The notes under the pieces are model-generated. The model ran no database searches, was not told where the DNA came from, and was given only the letters and a program-made list of their open reading frames with translations. A stretch of 64,000 bases of DNA from Flavivirga abyssicola (GTDB lineage Bacteria > Bacteroidota > Bacteroidia > Flavobacteriales > Flavobacteriaceae). The position numbers and the translations under genes were made by a program. Within the stretch, counting starts at the first letter, position 1, and each line of letters begins with the position of its first letter. The stretch lies in assembly GCF_030540775.2 (NCBI RefSeq), contig NZ_CP141266.1:2591001-2655000 (forward strand), read 5' to 3'. This document shows, one piece after another, positions 45,425-54,411 of the stretch.

Positions 45425-46489
45425 TTATGCTACAACACCTTGACAACTGCTTCCTGCGCCTGCGGTACAGCCGTAGCAATGTTGTGAAATGACGATATTT
45501 CGTCCTTCTAATAAATCTTCGTTATATTCCGAAATATGTTTTACTTTACTATTAACTGGTAACTCTAACATTTGATTAAAATCACAATCAAATAAATAGC
45601 CGTCCCAACTTATAGAAAGAGTGTTAGTACACATCACGTTTGCAACAGCAGTCGGATTATAAGCTTCTACTAAAGCATACATATAATCTTCATAATTTTC
45701 TGATGCGATTAAATAATCAAGAAAACGTGAAATAGGTAAATTAGTAATGGCAAAAAGATTATGGAATTGAATGCCAAAATCGTCCATTAACGCCTTTTTG
45801 AAATCTTTCTCCATAGCCATTTGGTCCCCAGGTAAAAATGCTCCGGATGGATTATATACTAAATCCAATCTCAAATCACTATCCGGCATACCATATCCAA
45901 TAGCATTTAATTCTTGAAGTGCTTTTATCGATTTATCAAAAACACCATCGCCACGTTGTTTGTCAGTTTTGCCACGTGTCCAGTGTGGCATAGAGCTTAC
46001 AACATGGACATTATGCTTTTTAAAGAATTCGGGTAAATCATAATACTTTTTATTTGCTCGAATAATGGTCAAGTTAGACCTGACTATAAAATCTTTGATA
46101 CCCACTTTTGCTGCTTCCTCAACAAACCATCTGAAATCAGGGTTCATTTCGGGTGCACCGCCAGTTAAATCTAATGTATGCGCACCAGAATTTTTAATCA
46201 CCTCAAGACATTGTTGCATGGTTTCGCGAGTCATGATTTCCTTGCGGTCTGGACCTGCATCAACATGACAGTGTTCGCATACCTGGTTGCACATGTATCC
46301 CACATTAATTTGTAAAATCTCTAGTTTTTTAGCTTTTAAAGGGAATTGATTTGTTTCTGAAATCTTTTCTTTAAAAGTAGGTAATTCACCATTTTGAAAA
46401 ATACCATTAGATAGAATTTCCAATTGACGGTTACTTTGTGCTAAATCGCTTTCGCGTTTGTGTAATGATTGTGTTTTTACTTTTGTCAT
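45425..46489 (-). CDS. arsS: Arsenosugar biosynthesis radical SAM protein
   Basis: The 354-residue protein has the radical SAM cluster Cys67-x3-Cys71-x2-Cys74 (CNQVCEHC) followed by HVDAGPD, DLTGGAPEMNPDFRWFVEEA and a Cys-rich C-terminus (HCYGC, then SSCQG; Cys338, 341, 349) that may hold a second cluster. ArsS-type proteins join a 5'-deoxyadenosyl group to dimethylarsenite, the committed step to arsenosugars. Length and motifs match the ArsS family. It sits with arsM, the peroxidase-like gene and the transferases on the same strand. Confidence 0.93.
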   Translation of the reverse strand: MTKVKTQSLHKRESDLAQSNRQLEILSNGIFQNGELPTFKEKISETNQFPLKAKKLEILQINVGYMCNQVCEHCHVDAGPDRKEIMTRETMQQCLEVIKNSGAHTLDLTGGAPEMNPDFRWFVEEAAKVGIKDFIVRSNLTIIRANKKYYDLPEFFKKHNVHVVSSMPHWTRGKTDKQRGDGVFDKSIKALQELNAIGYGMPDSDLRLDLVYNPSGAFLPGDQMAMEKDFKKALMDDFGIQFHNLFAITNLPISRFLDYLIASENYEDYMYALVEAYNPTAVANVMCTNTLSISWDGYLFDCDFNQMLELPVNSKVKHISEYNEDLLEGRNIVISQHCYGCTAGAGSSCQGVVA

Positions 46490-46630
46490 GTCTATATTAT
46501 CTGAGATAATAATTTTATTTCATTGTTCATTTTGTCTTGATGCAAAACGAACCAAAAAATCAAATTAGGGCTTGACTTTCTAGTGAGTTATTTTTTATTT
46601 CAAATTATTTTTCCAACTTTCTAAACTCTA

Positions 46631-46966
46631 TTACCCGTCTAATTTATTTACTTTGTTCATCATTTGTACGCCATGAACTAAAGTGGCTCCACTTTTTATA
46701 GCGGCTCCAACATGAATCGCTTCCATCATTTCTTCCTTAGTAACGCCACGTTGTAAACCATCTTTAGTGTAAGCATCAATACAATATGGACATTGTTCGG
46801 TATGAGCAACTGCTAATGCGATTAACGATTTTTCTCTTGCAGTTAGGGCACCTTCTTCAAAGACTTTGCCGTAATATTCAAAGAATTTGTTTCCTAATTC
46901 CTCACTCCATTCAGTAATTTTCCCAAACTTTCTAAGGTCTGCGGGGTCATAATATGTTTTTTGCAT
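46631..46966 (-). CDS. Arsenosugar-associated peroxidase-like (carboxymuconolactone decarboxylase family) protein
   Basis: The 111-residue protein is of the AhpD/CMD fold with the redox motif HTEQCPYCIDAY (Cys59-x2-Cys62). A version of this family always near arsS is annotated as arsenosugar biosynthesis-associated peroxidase-like. The Cys pair could reduce an arsenic(V) intermediate or peroxides. It is the first gene of the locus in transcription order. It precedes arsS by 141 bp. Confidence 0.9.
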   Translation of the reverse strand: MQKTYYDPADLRKFGKITEWSEELGNKFFEYYGKVFEEGALTAREKSLIALAVAHTEQCPYCIDAYTKDGLQRGVTKEEMMEAIHVGAAIKSGATLVHGVQMMNKVNKLDG

Positions 46967-47036
46967 AAAATATAATTTTTACTAAAGATAAAAATCTATT
47001 GAGGTTTTGTCGAAAAATTAAAAAATACTTAACAAA

Positions 47037-47080
47037 AAAGTTCAACTATTATTTTCGACAAAAATTAATAGTTGAACTTT
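47037..47080 (-). terminator. Strong terminator of the acyl-CoA dehydrogenase gene
   Basis: Arms 47037-47051 (AAAGTTCAACTATTA) and 47066-47080 are exact reverse complements with a 14-bp loop. On the minus strand the stem is followed by a run of T. It lies 80 bp after the acyl-CoA dehydrogenase stop and isolates it from the arsenosugar locus. Confidence 0.85.
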
Positions 47081-47159
47081 ATGTTTTTTAATTTATTGTA
47101 AGCTGTGAAAAGCAAATTAAAACCTATTGATAAGCAGTGTTTTAAGATAATAGGGCGTC

Positions 47160-48302
47160 TTATTCTCTTATAAGACTTCTTGAGATTACAATTTTTTGGA
47201 TTTCTGAAGTGCCTTCGTAAATCTGTGTAATTTTTGCATCACGCATAAGGCGTTCAACATGATATTCTTTTACAAAACCATTCCCTCCATGTATCTGTAC
47301 AGCTTCCACAGTGTGTTCCATAGCAACTTTAGAAGCATAAAGTTTCGCCATGGCACTCGATTTGTCATAATTATTGCCTTGATCTTTATCCCAGGCAGCT
47401 TTCATAACTAAATGACGTGCAGCTTCGATTTCGGTATACATATCAGCCAATTTAAAAGCGATGGCTTGATGATTGCAAATTTCTGTGCCAAAAGCTTTAC
47501 GTTCTTTAGAGTATTTTAAAGCTAACTCATAAGCTCCAGATGCAATCCCTAATGCTTGTGAAGCAATACCAATACGCCCTCCAGATAACGTTTTCATAGC
47601 AAATCTAAATCCAGAGCCATTAGCGCCTATTCTATTTTCTTTAGGAACTTTTACATCATTAAATTGTAGTGTATGTGTGTCACTTCCTCGGATACCTAGT
47701 TTGTCTTCTTTTGGTCCAATATGAAAACCTTCCATGTCTTTTTCAAGAATAAAAGCATTAATACCATGAGAACCTTTGTCTTTGTCTGTTTGCGCTATTA
47801 CTAAATATACGTCAGCACTTCCGCCGTTAGTAATCCAGTTTTTTGTACCATTAATAAGGTAGTGATCACCTTTATTAATGGCTGTGGTTTTTTGTGAAGT
47901 GGCATCGCTACCCGCTTCTGGTTCACTTAAGCAAAAAGCACCTAGAAATTCACCAGTAGCTAGTTTTGTTAAATATTTTTGTTTTTGTTCTTCAGAGCCA
48001 TAAGTTTCTAAACCATAACAAACCAACGAATTATTTACAGAGACCATCACAGAAGCAGACGCATCTATCTTTGATAACTCCTCCATAATAAGAACATACG
48101 AGATGGCATCCATACCACTACCTCCATATTTTGGATCTACCATAATGCCCATAAAACCTAATGCTCCCATTTTTTTTACTAGTTCCTTTGGAAATTTTTG
48201 TTTATTATCGCGTTCAATAACGCCAGGGAGTAATTCGGTTTGTGCAAAATCGCGAGCAGCATCGCGTATCATAATATGTTCTTCTGAAAGATTAAAGTTC
48301 AT
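47160..48302 (-). CDS. Acyl-CoA dehydrogenase
   Basis: The enzyme oxidises acyl-CoA to enoyl-CoA in fatty or branched acid breakdown, passing electrons to an electron-transfer flavoprotein. I choose ATG 48300-48302 (MNFNLSEEHIMIRDAARDF), the usual family N-terminus; a longer frame adds 14 hydrophobic residues. The 380-residue product has CLSEPEAGSDA for FAD binding, WITNGG, and QIHGGNGFVKEY followed by the catalytic YEGTSEIQ. All are typical of short-chain acyl-CoA dehydrogenases. Chain-length preference is not certain. Confidence 0.93.
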   Translation of the reverse strand: MNFNLSEEHIMIRDAARDFAQTELLPGVIERDNKQKFPKELVKKMGALGFMGIMVDPKYGGSGMDAISYVLIMEELSKIDASASVMVSVNNSLVCYGLETYGSEEQKQKYLTKLATGEFLGAFCLSEPEAGSDATSQKTTAINKGDHYLINGTKNWITNGGSADVYLVIAQTDKDKGSHGINAFILEKDMEGFHIGPKEDKLGIRGSDTHTLQFNDVKVPKENRIGANGSGFRFAMKTLSGGRIGIASQALGIASGAYELALKYSKERKAFGTEICNHQAIAFKLADMYTEIEAARHLVMKAAWDKDQGNNYDKSSAMAKLYASKVAMEHTVEAVQIHGGNGFVKEYHVERLMRDAKITQIYEGTSEIQKIVISRSLIRE

Positions 48303-48341
48303 AATTTTTCGATTTATTATTGATTTGATAAAAAATATGTA

Positions 48342-48372
48342 CAAATATAGCTTTTTGGTGTCATATTTTCAA
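48342..48372 (-). promoter_or_regulatory. Promoter of the acyl-CoA dehydrogenase gene
   Basis: On the minus strand TATATTTG (48342-48349) matches the -7 consensus, and TTG (48370-48372) lies upstream with a 20-bp spacer. The start codon is 39 bp further on. Confidence 0.6.
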
Positions 48373-48396
48373 TGAGTATAGTTATTTTTACGCAAT

Positions 48397-49464
48397 ATGA
48401 TAAAAAACAAGTACAATGTTATTGGCGTTATGTCAGGAACATCATTAGATGGAGTAGATGTTATTTATTCGCAGTTTGAAATAGATAATAATGTATGGCG
48501 TTTTAAAATTATACATTCTAAAACGATTTGTTACAATTCAAATTGGGAAGAGATACTCCGTAATTTAGTGTCATATAACGATACTAAACTACAACAAATA
48601 GATGACGATTATACAAATTACCTAGCGGGTATAATTAAAGATTTTATCAATGAAAATAATATAAAAAACATCGATGCTATTTGCTCACATGGGCATACTG
48701 CTTTACATCAACCAGATAATGGGATTACGTATCAGATAGGGAATAAACCAACAATGGCAACACTGTTGAATGAAAGGGTCGTTTGTGATTTTAGGGTGCA
48801 GGATGTTGAATTTGGAGGGCAAGGAGCACCATTAGTTCCTATAGGCGATAAATTACTGTTTTCTGAATACGATTTTTGCTTGAATTTAGGTGGGTTTGCA
48901 AATATTTCTACTGAATTTAATAATAAAAGAATTGCTTATGATGTGTGCCCTGTGAACATTGTTTTAAACCACTATACCAAATTAATTGGGTTAGATTATG
49001 ATGATGGTGGTAAAATAGCCGAAACGGGAGTTATGAATAATGAGTTATTAAACAAGTTAAATGCACTTTCTTTTTATAAAGAAGATTATCCAAAATCTTT
49101 GGGTTTAGAATGGGTTAATAAAAACATTTTACCTCTAATTGATACTTTTCAATTGGAAACAAAAGACATTCTAAAAACATTTATAGAACACATATCTATC
49201 CAAATAGCAAAAGAAATAAACAAAAAGAAACAAGGTTCTGTATTTATTACTGGTGGTGGTGTTTACAATAATTACTTAATAGAAAGACTAAAACAGTATT
49301 CGCAGCATAACATTATCATACCTTCAAATACGGTTGTGGAATTTAAAGAAGCACTGATTTTCGGGCTTTTAGGTGTGCTCAAGTTAAGAGATGAAGTTAA
49401 TTGCTTACAAAGTGTTACCGGTTCTTCAAAAAATCATAGTTCGGGCAAAATATATCTACCTTAA
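48397..49464 (+). CDS. anmK: Anhydro-N-acetylmuramic acid kinase
   Basis: The enzyme phosphorylates and hydrolyses anhydro-MurNAc from cell-wall recycling to MurNAc 6-phosphate. The 355-residue protein begins VIGVMSGTSLDGVDV, the family hallmark. It also has ICSHGHTALHQP, VCDFRVQDVEFGGQGAPLVP and NLGGFANIS, with VFITGGGVYNNYL near the C-terminus. Length is typical. It is divergent from the acyl-CoA dehydrogenase gene, with about 95 bp between the start codons. Confidence 0.94.
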   Translation: MIKNKYNVIGVMSGTSLDGVDVIYSQFEIDNNVWRFKIIHSKTICYNSNWEEILRNLVSYNDTKLQQIDDDYTNYLAGIIKDFINENNIKNIDAICSHGHTALHQPDNGITYQIGNKPTMATLLNERVVCDFRVQDVEFGGQGAPLVPIGDKLLFSEYDFCLNLGGFANISTEFNNKRIAYDVCPVNIVLNHYTKLIGLDYDDGGKIAETGVMNNELLNKLNALSFYKEDYPKSLGLEWVNKNILPLIDTFQLETKDILKTFIEHISIQIAKEINKKKQGSVFITGGGVYNNYLIERLKQYSQHNIIIPSNTVVEFKEALIFGLLGVLKLRDEVNCLQSVTGSSKNHSSGKIYLP

Positions 49465-49479
49465 AAATAATGAAAAATT

Positions 49480-49500
49480 AATCCTAAAGGATTTTTGTTT
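49480..49500 (+). terminator. Weak terminator after anmK
   Basis: AATCC-TAAA-GGATT is followed by T4GT7. The stem is only 5 bp, but the position 16 bp after the stop and the long T-run support it. Confidence 0.45.
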
Positions 49501-49502
49501 TT

Positions 49503-49510
49503 TATATTTG
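49503..49510 (+). promoter_or_regulatory. -7 box upstream of the amino-acid dehydrogenase
   Basis: TATATTTG is an exact TAnnTTTG match, giving a leader of about 105 bp to the ATG at 49623. The leader has no recognised riboswitch. No TTG is present at -33. Confidence 0.5.
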
Positions 49511-49622
49511 TTACAATAATAATTTAAATCATTTTTATCATGAATCAGCTTTAGCTACGCTTAATAAACCCCTCTGGAAAAAAATAGATGTAAGCTAAAA
49601 ATGAATCAACTTAAAAATAGAA

Positions 49623-50849
49623 ATGAAAGCATTATTAAAAAAGTACGAAAATAAAGAACCAGAAATTGTATTTAATTGGAAAGATCCAGAAACATATGCC
49701 GAAGGCTGGACTGTTATAAATTCATTACGTGGAGGAGCTGCTGGAGGCGGAACACGTATGCGAAATGGTTTGGATATGAATGAAGTTTTATCCTTAGCCA
49801 AAACCATGGAAATTAAATTTACAGTTTCCGGACCAGCCATTGGAGGTGCAAAATCAGGGATAAATTTCGATCCTAAAGACCCTAGAAAAAAAGGGGTATT
49901 GGAACGTTGGTATGCTGCTGTTTCTCCATTGTTAAAAAGTTATTATGGTACTGGAGGAGATTTGAATGTAGACGAAATACATGAAGTTATTCCAATTACA
50001 GAAGAAAGCGGTGTTTGGCATCCTCAAGAAGGTGTGTTTAATGGGCATTTTAAACCAACCGAAGCAGATAAGATAAATAGAATAGGACAGTTGAGACATG
50101 GTGTTATTAAAGTCATAGAAAGTCCTGAATATTCCCCCGATATTTTAAAAAAATATACAGTAGCAGATATGATTACTGGTTTTGGTGTTGCCGAAGCAGT
50201 TAAACAGTACTATGATATTTATGGCGGTTCTGTTAAAGGAAAACGCGCCGTAATTCAAGGTTTTGGTAATGTAGGTGCGGCAGCAGCTTTTTACTTGTCT
50301 CAAATGGGAGCTAAAGTTGTTGGGATTATAGATATTTCTGGAGGTTTAATTAATGAAGAAGGATTTACTTTCGAAGACATCACGAATCTATTTCTTGCAA
50401 AAAAAGGGAATACATTAGTTAGTAATGATTTGATTTCTTTTGAGGACGCTAATGAAAGAATTTGGTCAATAGAAACAGAAATTTTTGCACCCTGTGCAGC
50501 ATCACGCTTAATTACACTTCATCAAATAGACCAAATGATTGATAGTGGTTTAGAAGTTATTTCTTGTGGGGCTAATGTGCCTTTTGCAGATAAGGAAATT
50601 TTTTTCGGACCTATTATGGAACATACCGATTATAGAGTAAGCTTAATCCCAGATTTTATTTCTAATTGTGGGATGGCTCGTGTCTTTGCCTATTTTATGG
50701 AGCGTAAAGTAGAGATGACAGATGAAGCGATATTTAATGATACGTCAAATATAATAAGAGAGGCACTACAGAAAGTGTATAATAAAAATAAACTAAAAAC
50801 AGAGATCAGTGCAACAGCGTATGAAATTGCACTCAATCAATTAATATAA
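49623..50849 (+). CDS. Glu/Leu/Phe/Val dehydrogenase family protein
   Basis: The 408-residue enzyme oxidatively deaminates an amino acid to a 2-oxo acid with NAD(P). It has the dimerisation-domain motif SLRGGAAGGGTRMR, SGPAIGGAKSGI carrying the catalytic Lys, YGTGGDLNVDE, and the Rossmann motif VIQGFGNVGAAAAFYL. The order and Gly pattern place it with leucine/valine or glutamate dehydrogenases; specificity cannot be fixed by eye. It is followed 11 bp later by nhaD and may be cotranscribed. Confidence 0.88.
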   Translation: MKALLKKYENKEPEIVFNWKDPETYAEGWTVINSLRGGAAGGGTRMRNGLDMNEVLSLAKTMEIKFTVSGPAIGGAKSGINFDPKDPRKKGVLERWYAAVSPLLKSYYGTGGDLNVDEIHEVIPITEESGVWHPQEGVFNGHFKPTEADKINRIGQLRHGVIKVIESPEYSPDILKKYTVADMITGFGVAEAVKQYYDIYGGSVKGKRAVIQGFGNVGAAAAFYLSQMGAKVVGIIDISGGLINEEGFTFEDITNLFLAKKGNTLVSNDLISFEDANERIWSIETEIFAPCAASRLITLHQIDQMIDSGLEVISCGANVPFADKEIFFGPIMEHTDYRVSLIPDFISNCGMARVFAYFMERKVEMTDEAIFNDTSNIIREALQKVYNKNKLKTEISATAYEIALNQLI

Positions 50850-50859
50850 TATTTTATTT

Positions 50860-52251
50860 ATGGAAGCAGCAATTATTCTAGTATTTGTAATGGGCTATTT
50901 AGCTATTACTTTAGAACACAGTATTAAAATTGATAAACTTATACCAGCATTAGTGATGATGGCTATTTGTTGGGCATTAATTGCATTAGGTTTAGAAAGC
51001 TTCCCAGAATGGTTTGATTCATCAAAGCATGCTTTACTAGATGGTTTTGGATCGTTTTCTTCAGAAGAAAAGACACATCTAATGGAAGAGACCTTACTGC
51101 ATCATTTAGGTAAGACATCAGAAATATTAGTGTTTCTTTTAGGTGCTATGACCATTGTTGAAATTATTGATTATTTTGATGGTTTTTCTACTATTAAGGA
51201 TTTTATAAAGACTAAAAAGAAAACGAGGATTTTATGGATTTTCTCTATTCTAGCATTTATACTTTCCGCTATAATAGATAATCTTACGGCAACGATTGTA
51301 CTTATTTCAATACTTCAAAAAATTGTTAAAGACAGAAACGTACGTATATGGTTTGCAGGTTTAATTATTATTGCAGCGAATGCCGGTGGTGCTTGGTCTC
51401 CTATTGGAGATGTAACAACAACGATGTTATGGATTGGTAAAAAAGTAACTACTGGTCACTTAATAGGTTATTTGTTTGTCCCTTCTCTTTTGTGTATGGC
51501 TGTGCCATCATTAATAGCATCATTTTTACCAGCATTTAAAGGTGATTTAGATATCGAAGAGGTCAAAGAGAAAAAAAAATCGAGGTTTAGTAGTACGATG
51601 CTTTATCTAGGTTTAGGCGCCATTGTATTTGTACCAATATTCAAAATGGTTACCCATTTGCCTCCATATGTTGGTATGATGTTATCGCTAGGTGTAGTTG
51701 CGATTTTTGCTGAAATATATAGCAGTTCTAAATTCAGTATGACAGAGTTTGACTCTGAAGAAAGTGATGCTCATGCACATCACAGCCCGGTTCATTATTC
51801 TTTATCAAAAATAGAATTACCAAGTATTTTATTCTTCTTAGGGATATTGATGGCAGTAGCTGCTTTAGAATCCTTAGGTATTTTGTTTGGCTTTGCATCA
51901 TCATTACAAGAGTCCATGCCTCAATTAGGAACTGAAATACACCCTGGAGGTGTGTCAGATTTAGTTGTGCTATTATTAGGTGTAGGCTCTGCAGTAATAG
52001 ATAATGTACCATTAGTGGCTGCCAGTTTAGGAATGTTCTCAGAGCCATTAGACCATGAATTATGGCATTTTATTGCCTTTTCAGCAGGGACAGGAGGGAG
52101 TATGTTAATTATAGGATCTGCAGCAGGTGTTGTAGCTATGGGAATGGAAAAAATAGATTTTTTCTGGTACTTAAAAAAGATATCATGGTTAGCTTTAATA
52201 GGCTTCCTTGTCGGTTCTTTGGCATTTATGGTAACCAGAACGTTGTTTTAA
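50860..52251 (+). CDS. nhaD: NhaD-type Na+/H+ antiporter
   Basis: The 463-residue inner-membrane protein has 12 or so hydrophobic segments. It carries the ion-transporter motifs IDNLTATIV and AANAGGAWSPIGDVTTTMLWIGKKV in the first half and IDNVPLVAASL with GTGGSMLIIGSAAGV in the second, as in NhaD of marine bacteria. It exports Na+ in exchange for protons, fitting a saline habitat. A His-rich stretch (DAHAHHSP) lies in a loop between the halves and could sense pH. Confidence 0.92.
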   Translation: MEAAIILVFVMGYLAITLEHSIKIDKLIPALVMMAICWALIALGLESFPEWFDSSKHALLDGFGSFSSEEKTHLMEETLLHHLGKTSEILVFLLGAMTIVEIIDYFDGFSTIKDFIKTKKKTRILWIFSILAFILSAIIDNLTATIVLISILQKIVKDRNVRIWFAGLIIIAANAGGAWSPIGDVTTTMLWIGKKVTTGHLIGYLFVPSLLCMAVPSLIASFLPAFKGDLDIEEVKEKKKSRFSSTMLYLGLGAIVFVPIFKMVTHLPPYVGMMLSLGVVAIFAEIYSSSKFSMTEFDSEESDAHAHHSPVHYSLSKIELPSILFFLGILMAVAALESLGILFGFASSLQESMPQLGTEIHPGGVSDLVVLLLGVGSAVIDNVPLVAASLGMFSEPLDHELWHFIAFSAGTGGSMLIIGSAAGVVAMGMEKIDFFWYLKKISWLALIGFLVGSLAFMVTRTLF

Positions 52252-52386
52252 TAAATAAGGGTTTTCTGAAATTATCATTTTTGTGACATCGAAAACTCAC
52301 AAACACTCGTAAATAACTAGGAATAAGTAAAGCAGGAACACTGCTGAAAGGTATTTTTATATACTTTAGTAGAAAAAGTAACGTTA

Positions 52387-52394
52387 TACATTTG
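52387..52394 (+). promoter_or_regulatory. -7 box upstream of exbB
   Basis: TACATTTG fits TAnnTTTG and lies 17 bp before the ATG at 52412, implying a short leader. Confidence 0.45.
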
Positions 52395-52411
52395 CAATAA
52401 ATTTAAATTAT

Positions 52412-53113
52412 ATGCTTAACACATTATTACAAACCACGCAAGAGGGAGCGGAAGTACTTACGGATGAAGAGTCAGTTGAAAAAACGCTTTCAATTATTGA
52501 ATTAATAAGTAGCGGAGGTACCGCAGGACAATTTATAATAGGAGTACTTTTTATATTGCTTGTTGGAGCCATTTATATTTATTTTGAACGCATTTTTGCT
52601 ATTAAAGCAGCCTCTCAAGTAGATTCAAATTTTATGAATCAAATTAAAGACCATGTTAGTAATGGGAAAATTGATTCGGCTCAAATGTTATGTGCTCAGG
52701 TTAATTCTCCAGTCTCAAGATTAATAGGTAAAGGAATTTCAAGAATAGGAAAACCACTTGCCGATATTAATACAGCTATTGAAAATGCTGGGCGTTTAGA
52801 GATTTATGGTTTAGAAAAAAATGTGAGTATTTTGGCTACGATCTCAGGAGCCGGTCCTATGATTGGGTTTCTTGGAACAGTTATTGGTATGATATTAGCA
52901 ATATTTGAACTTGCCAACGCAGGGGGAACTATACAAATGGATGTTTTAGCAAGTGGGTTGTATACAGCCATGACAACAACTGTAGCAGGGTTAATTGTAG
53001 GTATTGTTGCTTATATAGCGTATAATCACTTGGTAGTAAAAACAGATAAAGTAGTTTATCAAATGGAAGCTAATTCTTTAGAATTCTTAGATCACTTAAA
53101 CGAACCTACATAG
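52412..53113 (+). CDS. exbB: ExbB/TolQ-type proton channel protein
   Basis: The 233-residue protein has three membrane segments (about 38-58, 130-155, 172-195) and the family motif SGAGPMIGFLGTVIGMILAIFELAN, with the threonine and glycine residues that line the proton path. With ExbD it converts proton flow to motion of TonB. The exbD and tonB genes follow directly, so this is a complete energising unit, which may power SusC-type receptors such as that at 41415-44609. Confidence 0.92.
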   Translation: MLNTLLQTTQEGAEVLTDEESVEKTLSIIELISSGGTAGQFIIGVLFILLVGAIYIYFERIFAIKAASQVDSNFMNQIKDHVSNGKIDSAQMLCAQVNSPVSRLIGKGISRIGKPLADINTAIENAGRLEIYGLEKNVSILATISGAGPMIGFLGTVIGMILAIFELANAGGTIQMDVLASGLYTAMTTTVAGLIVGIVAYIAYNHLVVKTDKVVYQMEANSLEFLDHLNEPT

Positions 53114-53114
53114 T

Positions 53115-53507
53115 ATGAATTTTAGAGGAAGAAATAAAGTAACGCCAGAATTCAATATGTCTTCAATGACAGATATTGTATTCTTGCTTCTCATATTTTT
53201 TATGATAGCTTCCACGTTAGTAACAACTAATGCTATTGATATTGTGTTGCCAAAAGCAAGTGGGAAGACCGAGAATAAGAAATCTGTAGCTGTAAGTATA
53301 AAAAAGGATTTAACTTATTATATAGACCAGAAGCGAGTTGGAGAAAGTGTTTTAGAAAATGAATTACTAGCAGCATTATCTTCAAAAGACAAGCCGACGA
53401 TTGTTTTAAGAGCTGAGAAATCGGTTCCTGTAGAAAATGTGGTTAAGGTTATGGATATAGCCAATAGAAATAAGTTTAAAGTTATATTAGCGGTTAAGCC
53501 TAAATAA
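53115..53507 (+). CDS. exbD: ExbD/TolR biopolymer transport protein
   Basis: The 130-residue protein has one N-terminal membrane helix with the proton-carrying Asp in SSMTDIVFLLLIFFMI (Asp20), preceded by an amphipathic start, and a periplasmic domain (IVLRAEKSVPVENVVKVMDIANR). One base separates it from exbB. Length and motif are typical. Confidence 0.93.
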   Translation: MNFRGRNKVTPEFNMSSMTDIVFLLLIFFMIASTLVTTNAIDIVLPKASGKTENKKSVAVSIKKDLTYYIDQKRVGESVLENELLAALSSKDKPTIVLRAEKSVPVENVVKVMDIANRNKFKVILAVKPK

Positions 53508-53520
53508 ATACGTTTATTTA

Positions 53521-54408
53521 ATGAAGACATACTTCAAAACCAAACATGAAAAAAATTCAGCAAAATTAACAACATTAATTGCTGTTATTTTGCTGTTATT
53601 ATTGTTTGTGGTAGGAACACCTTATATGGATCCACCGGAGGAGTATGGCGTTGCTGTAAATTTTGGAAATACAAATTTTGGCAAAGGGAAAGTGCAGCCT
53701 TTAAAGCCTGTTAAATCGGAACCTCGAAAAATAGAACAACCACATCAACCGGATGTTTCTAAAGCGGAGCCTACAAAAACAAAAGCTTCTGAAACAAAAG
53801 AAGAGGTCTTAACACAAGATAATGATGAGTCTATAGCTATTAAAAAACAAAAAGAAGCAGAGACAAAAGCGAAAGCCGTTGCAGATGCCAAAGCTAAAGC
53901 CGATGCTATTGCAGAAGCTAAAGCAAAGGCCGAAGCAGAGAGGATTGCAAAAGCAAAGCGGGAACAAGAAGAGAAAAAAAGAAAGTTAGATGCTTTAATA
54001 GGGGGTGTCAGTAAATCTGAAGGAAGTGAGACTGGCAGTGAAGGCAACGATAATAGAGCAGGAGATAAAGGCCAGTTAGATGGTAATCCTTACGCACCAA
54101 GTTATTTTGGAGGACGAGGAACCGGTAGTGGGGGTGTTGGTTATGGTTTAAATGGACGAGGTACGGCGTCATATAAAAAACTTAAACAAGACTGTAATGA
54201 GTCTGGGCTTGTTATAGTTAAGATTATTGTTAATCAAAGTGGAAATGTTATTCAAGCGGTTCCAGGGGTTAAAGGCACTACTAACACAGCACCATGTTTA
54301 TTAGAACCTGCAAAAAAAATAGCATTATCCCATAAGTGGCGATCAGATTCTAAGGCACCAGCAAAACAGATCGGTTTTGTGAAAGTAAACTTCAAACTAG
54401 GTCAGTAG
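53521..54408 (+). CDS. TonB-family energy transducer
   Basis: The 295-residue protein has one membrane anchor (about 17-35), a Pro/Lys region, a long Ala/Lys/Glu helix (KAKAVADAKAKADAIAEAKAKAEA, about 117-155) and a Gly-rich stretch. A C-terminal TonB-like domain follows with CNESGLVIVKIIVNQSGNVIQA. It would contact outer-membrane receptors. The layout is closer to TolA/TonB hybrids common in Bacteroidota. It lies 13 bp after exbD. Confidence 0.88.
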   Translation: MKTYFKTKHEKNSAKLTTLIAVILLLLLFVVGTPYMDPPEEYGVAVNFGNTNFGKGKVQPLKPVKSEPRKIEQPHQPDVSKAEPTKTKASETKEEVLTQDNDESIAIKKQKEAETKAKAVADAKAKADAIAEAKAKAEAERIAKAKREQEEKKRKLDALIGGVSKSEGSETGSEGNDNRAGDKGQLDGNPYAPSYFGGRGTGSGGVGYGLNGRGTASYKKLKQDCNESGLVIVKIIVNQSGNVIQAVPGVKGTTNTAPCLLEPAKKIALSHKWRSDSKAPAKQIGFVKVNFKLGQ

Positions 54409-54411
54409 CAA

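Noticed and set aside
53745-54047. 100-codon frame antisense to the TonB-family gene
   Set aside because: It is a mirror of the Ala/Lys/Glu repeat on the coding strand.
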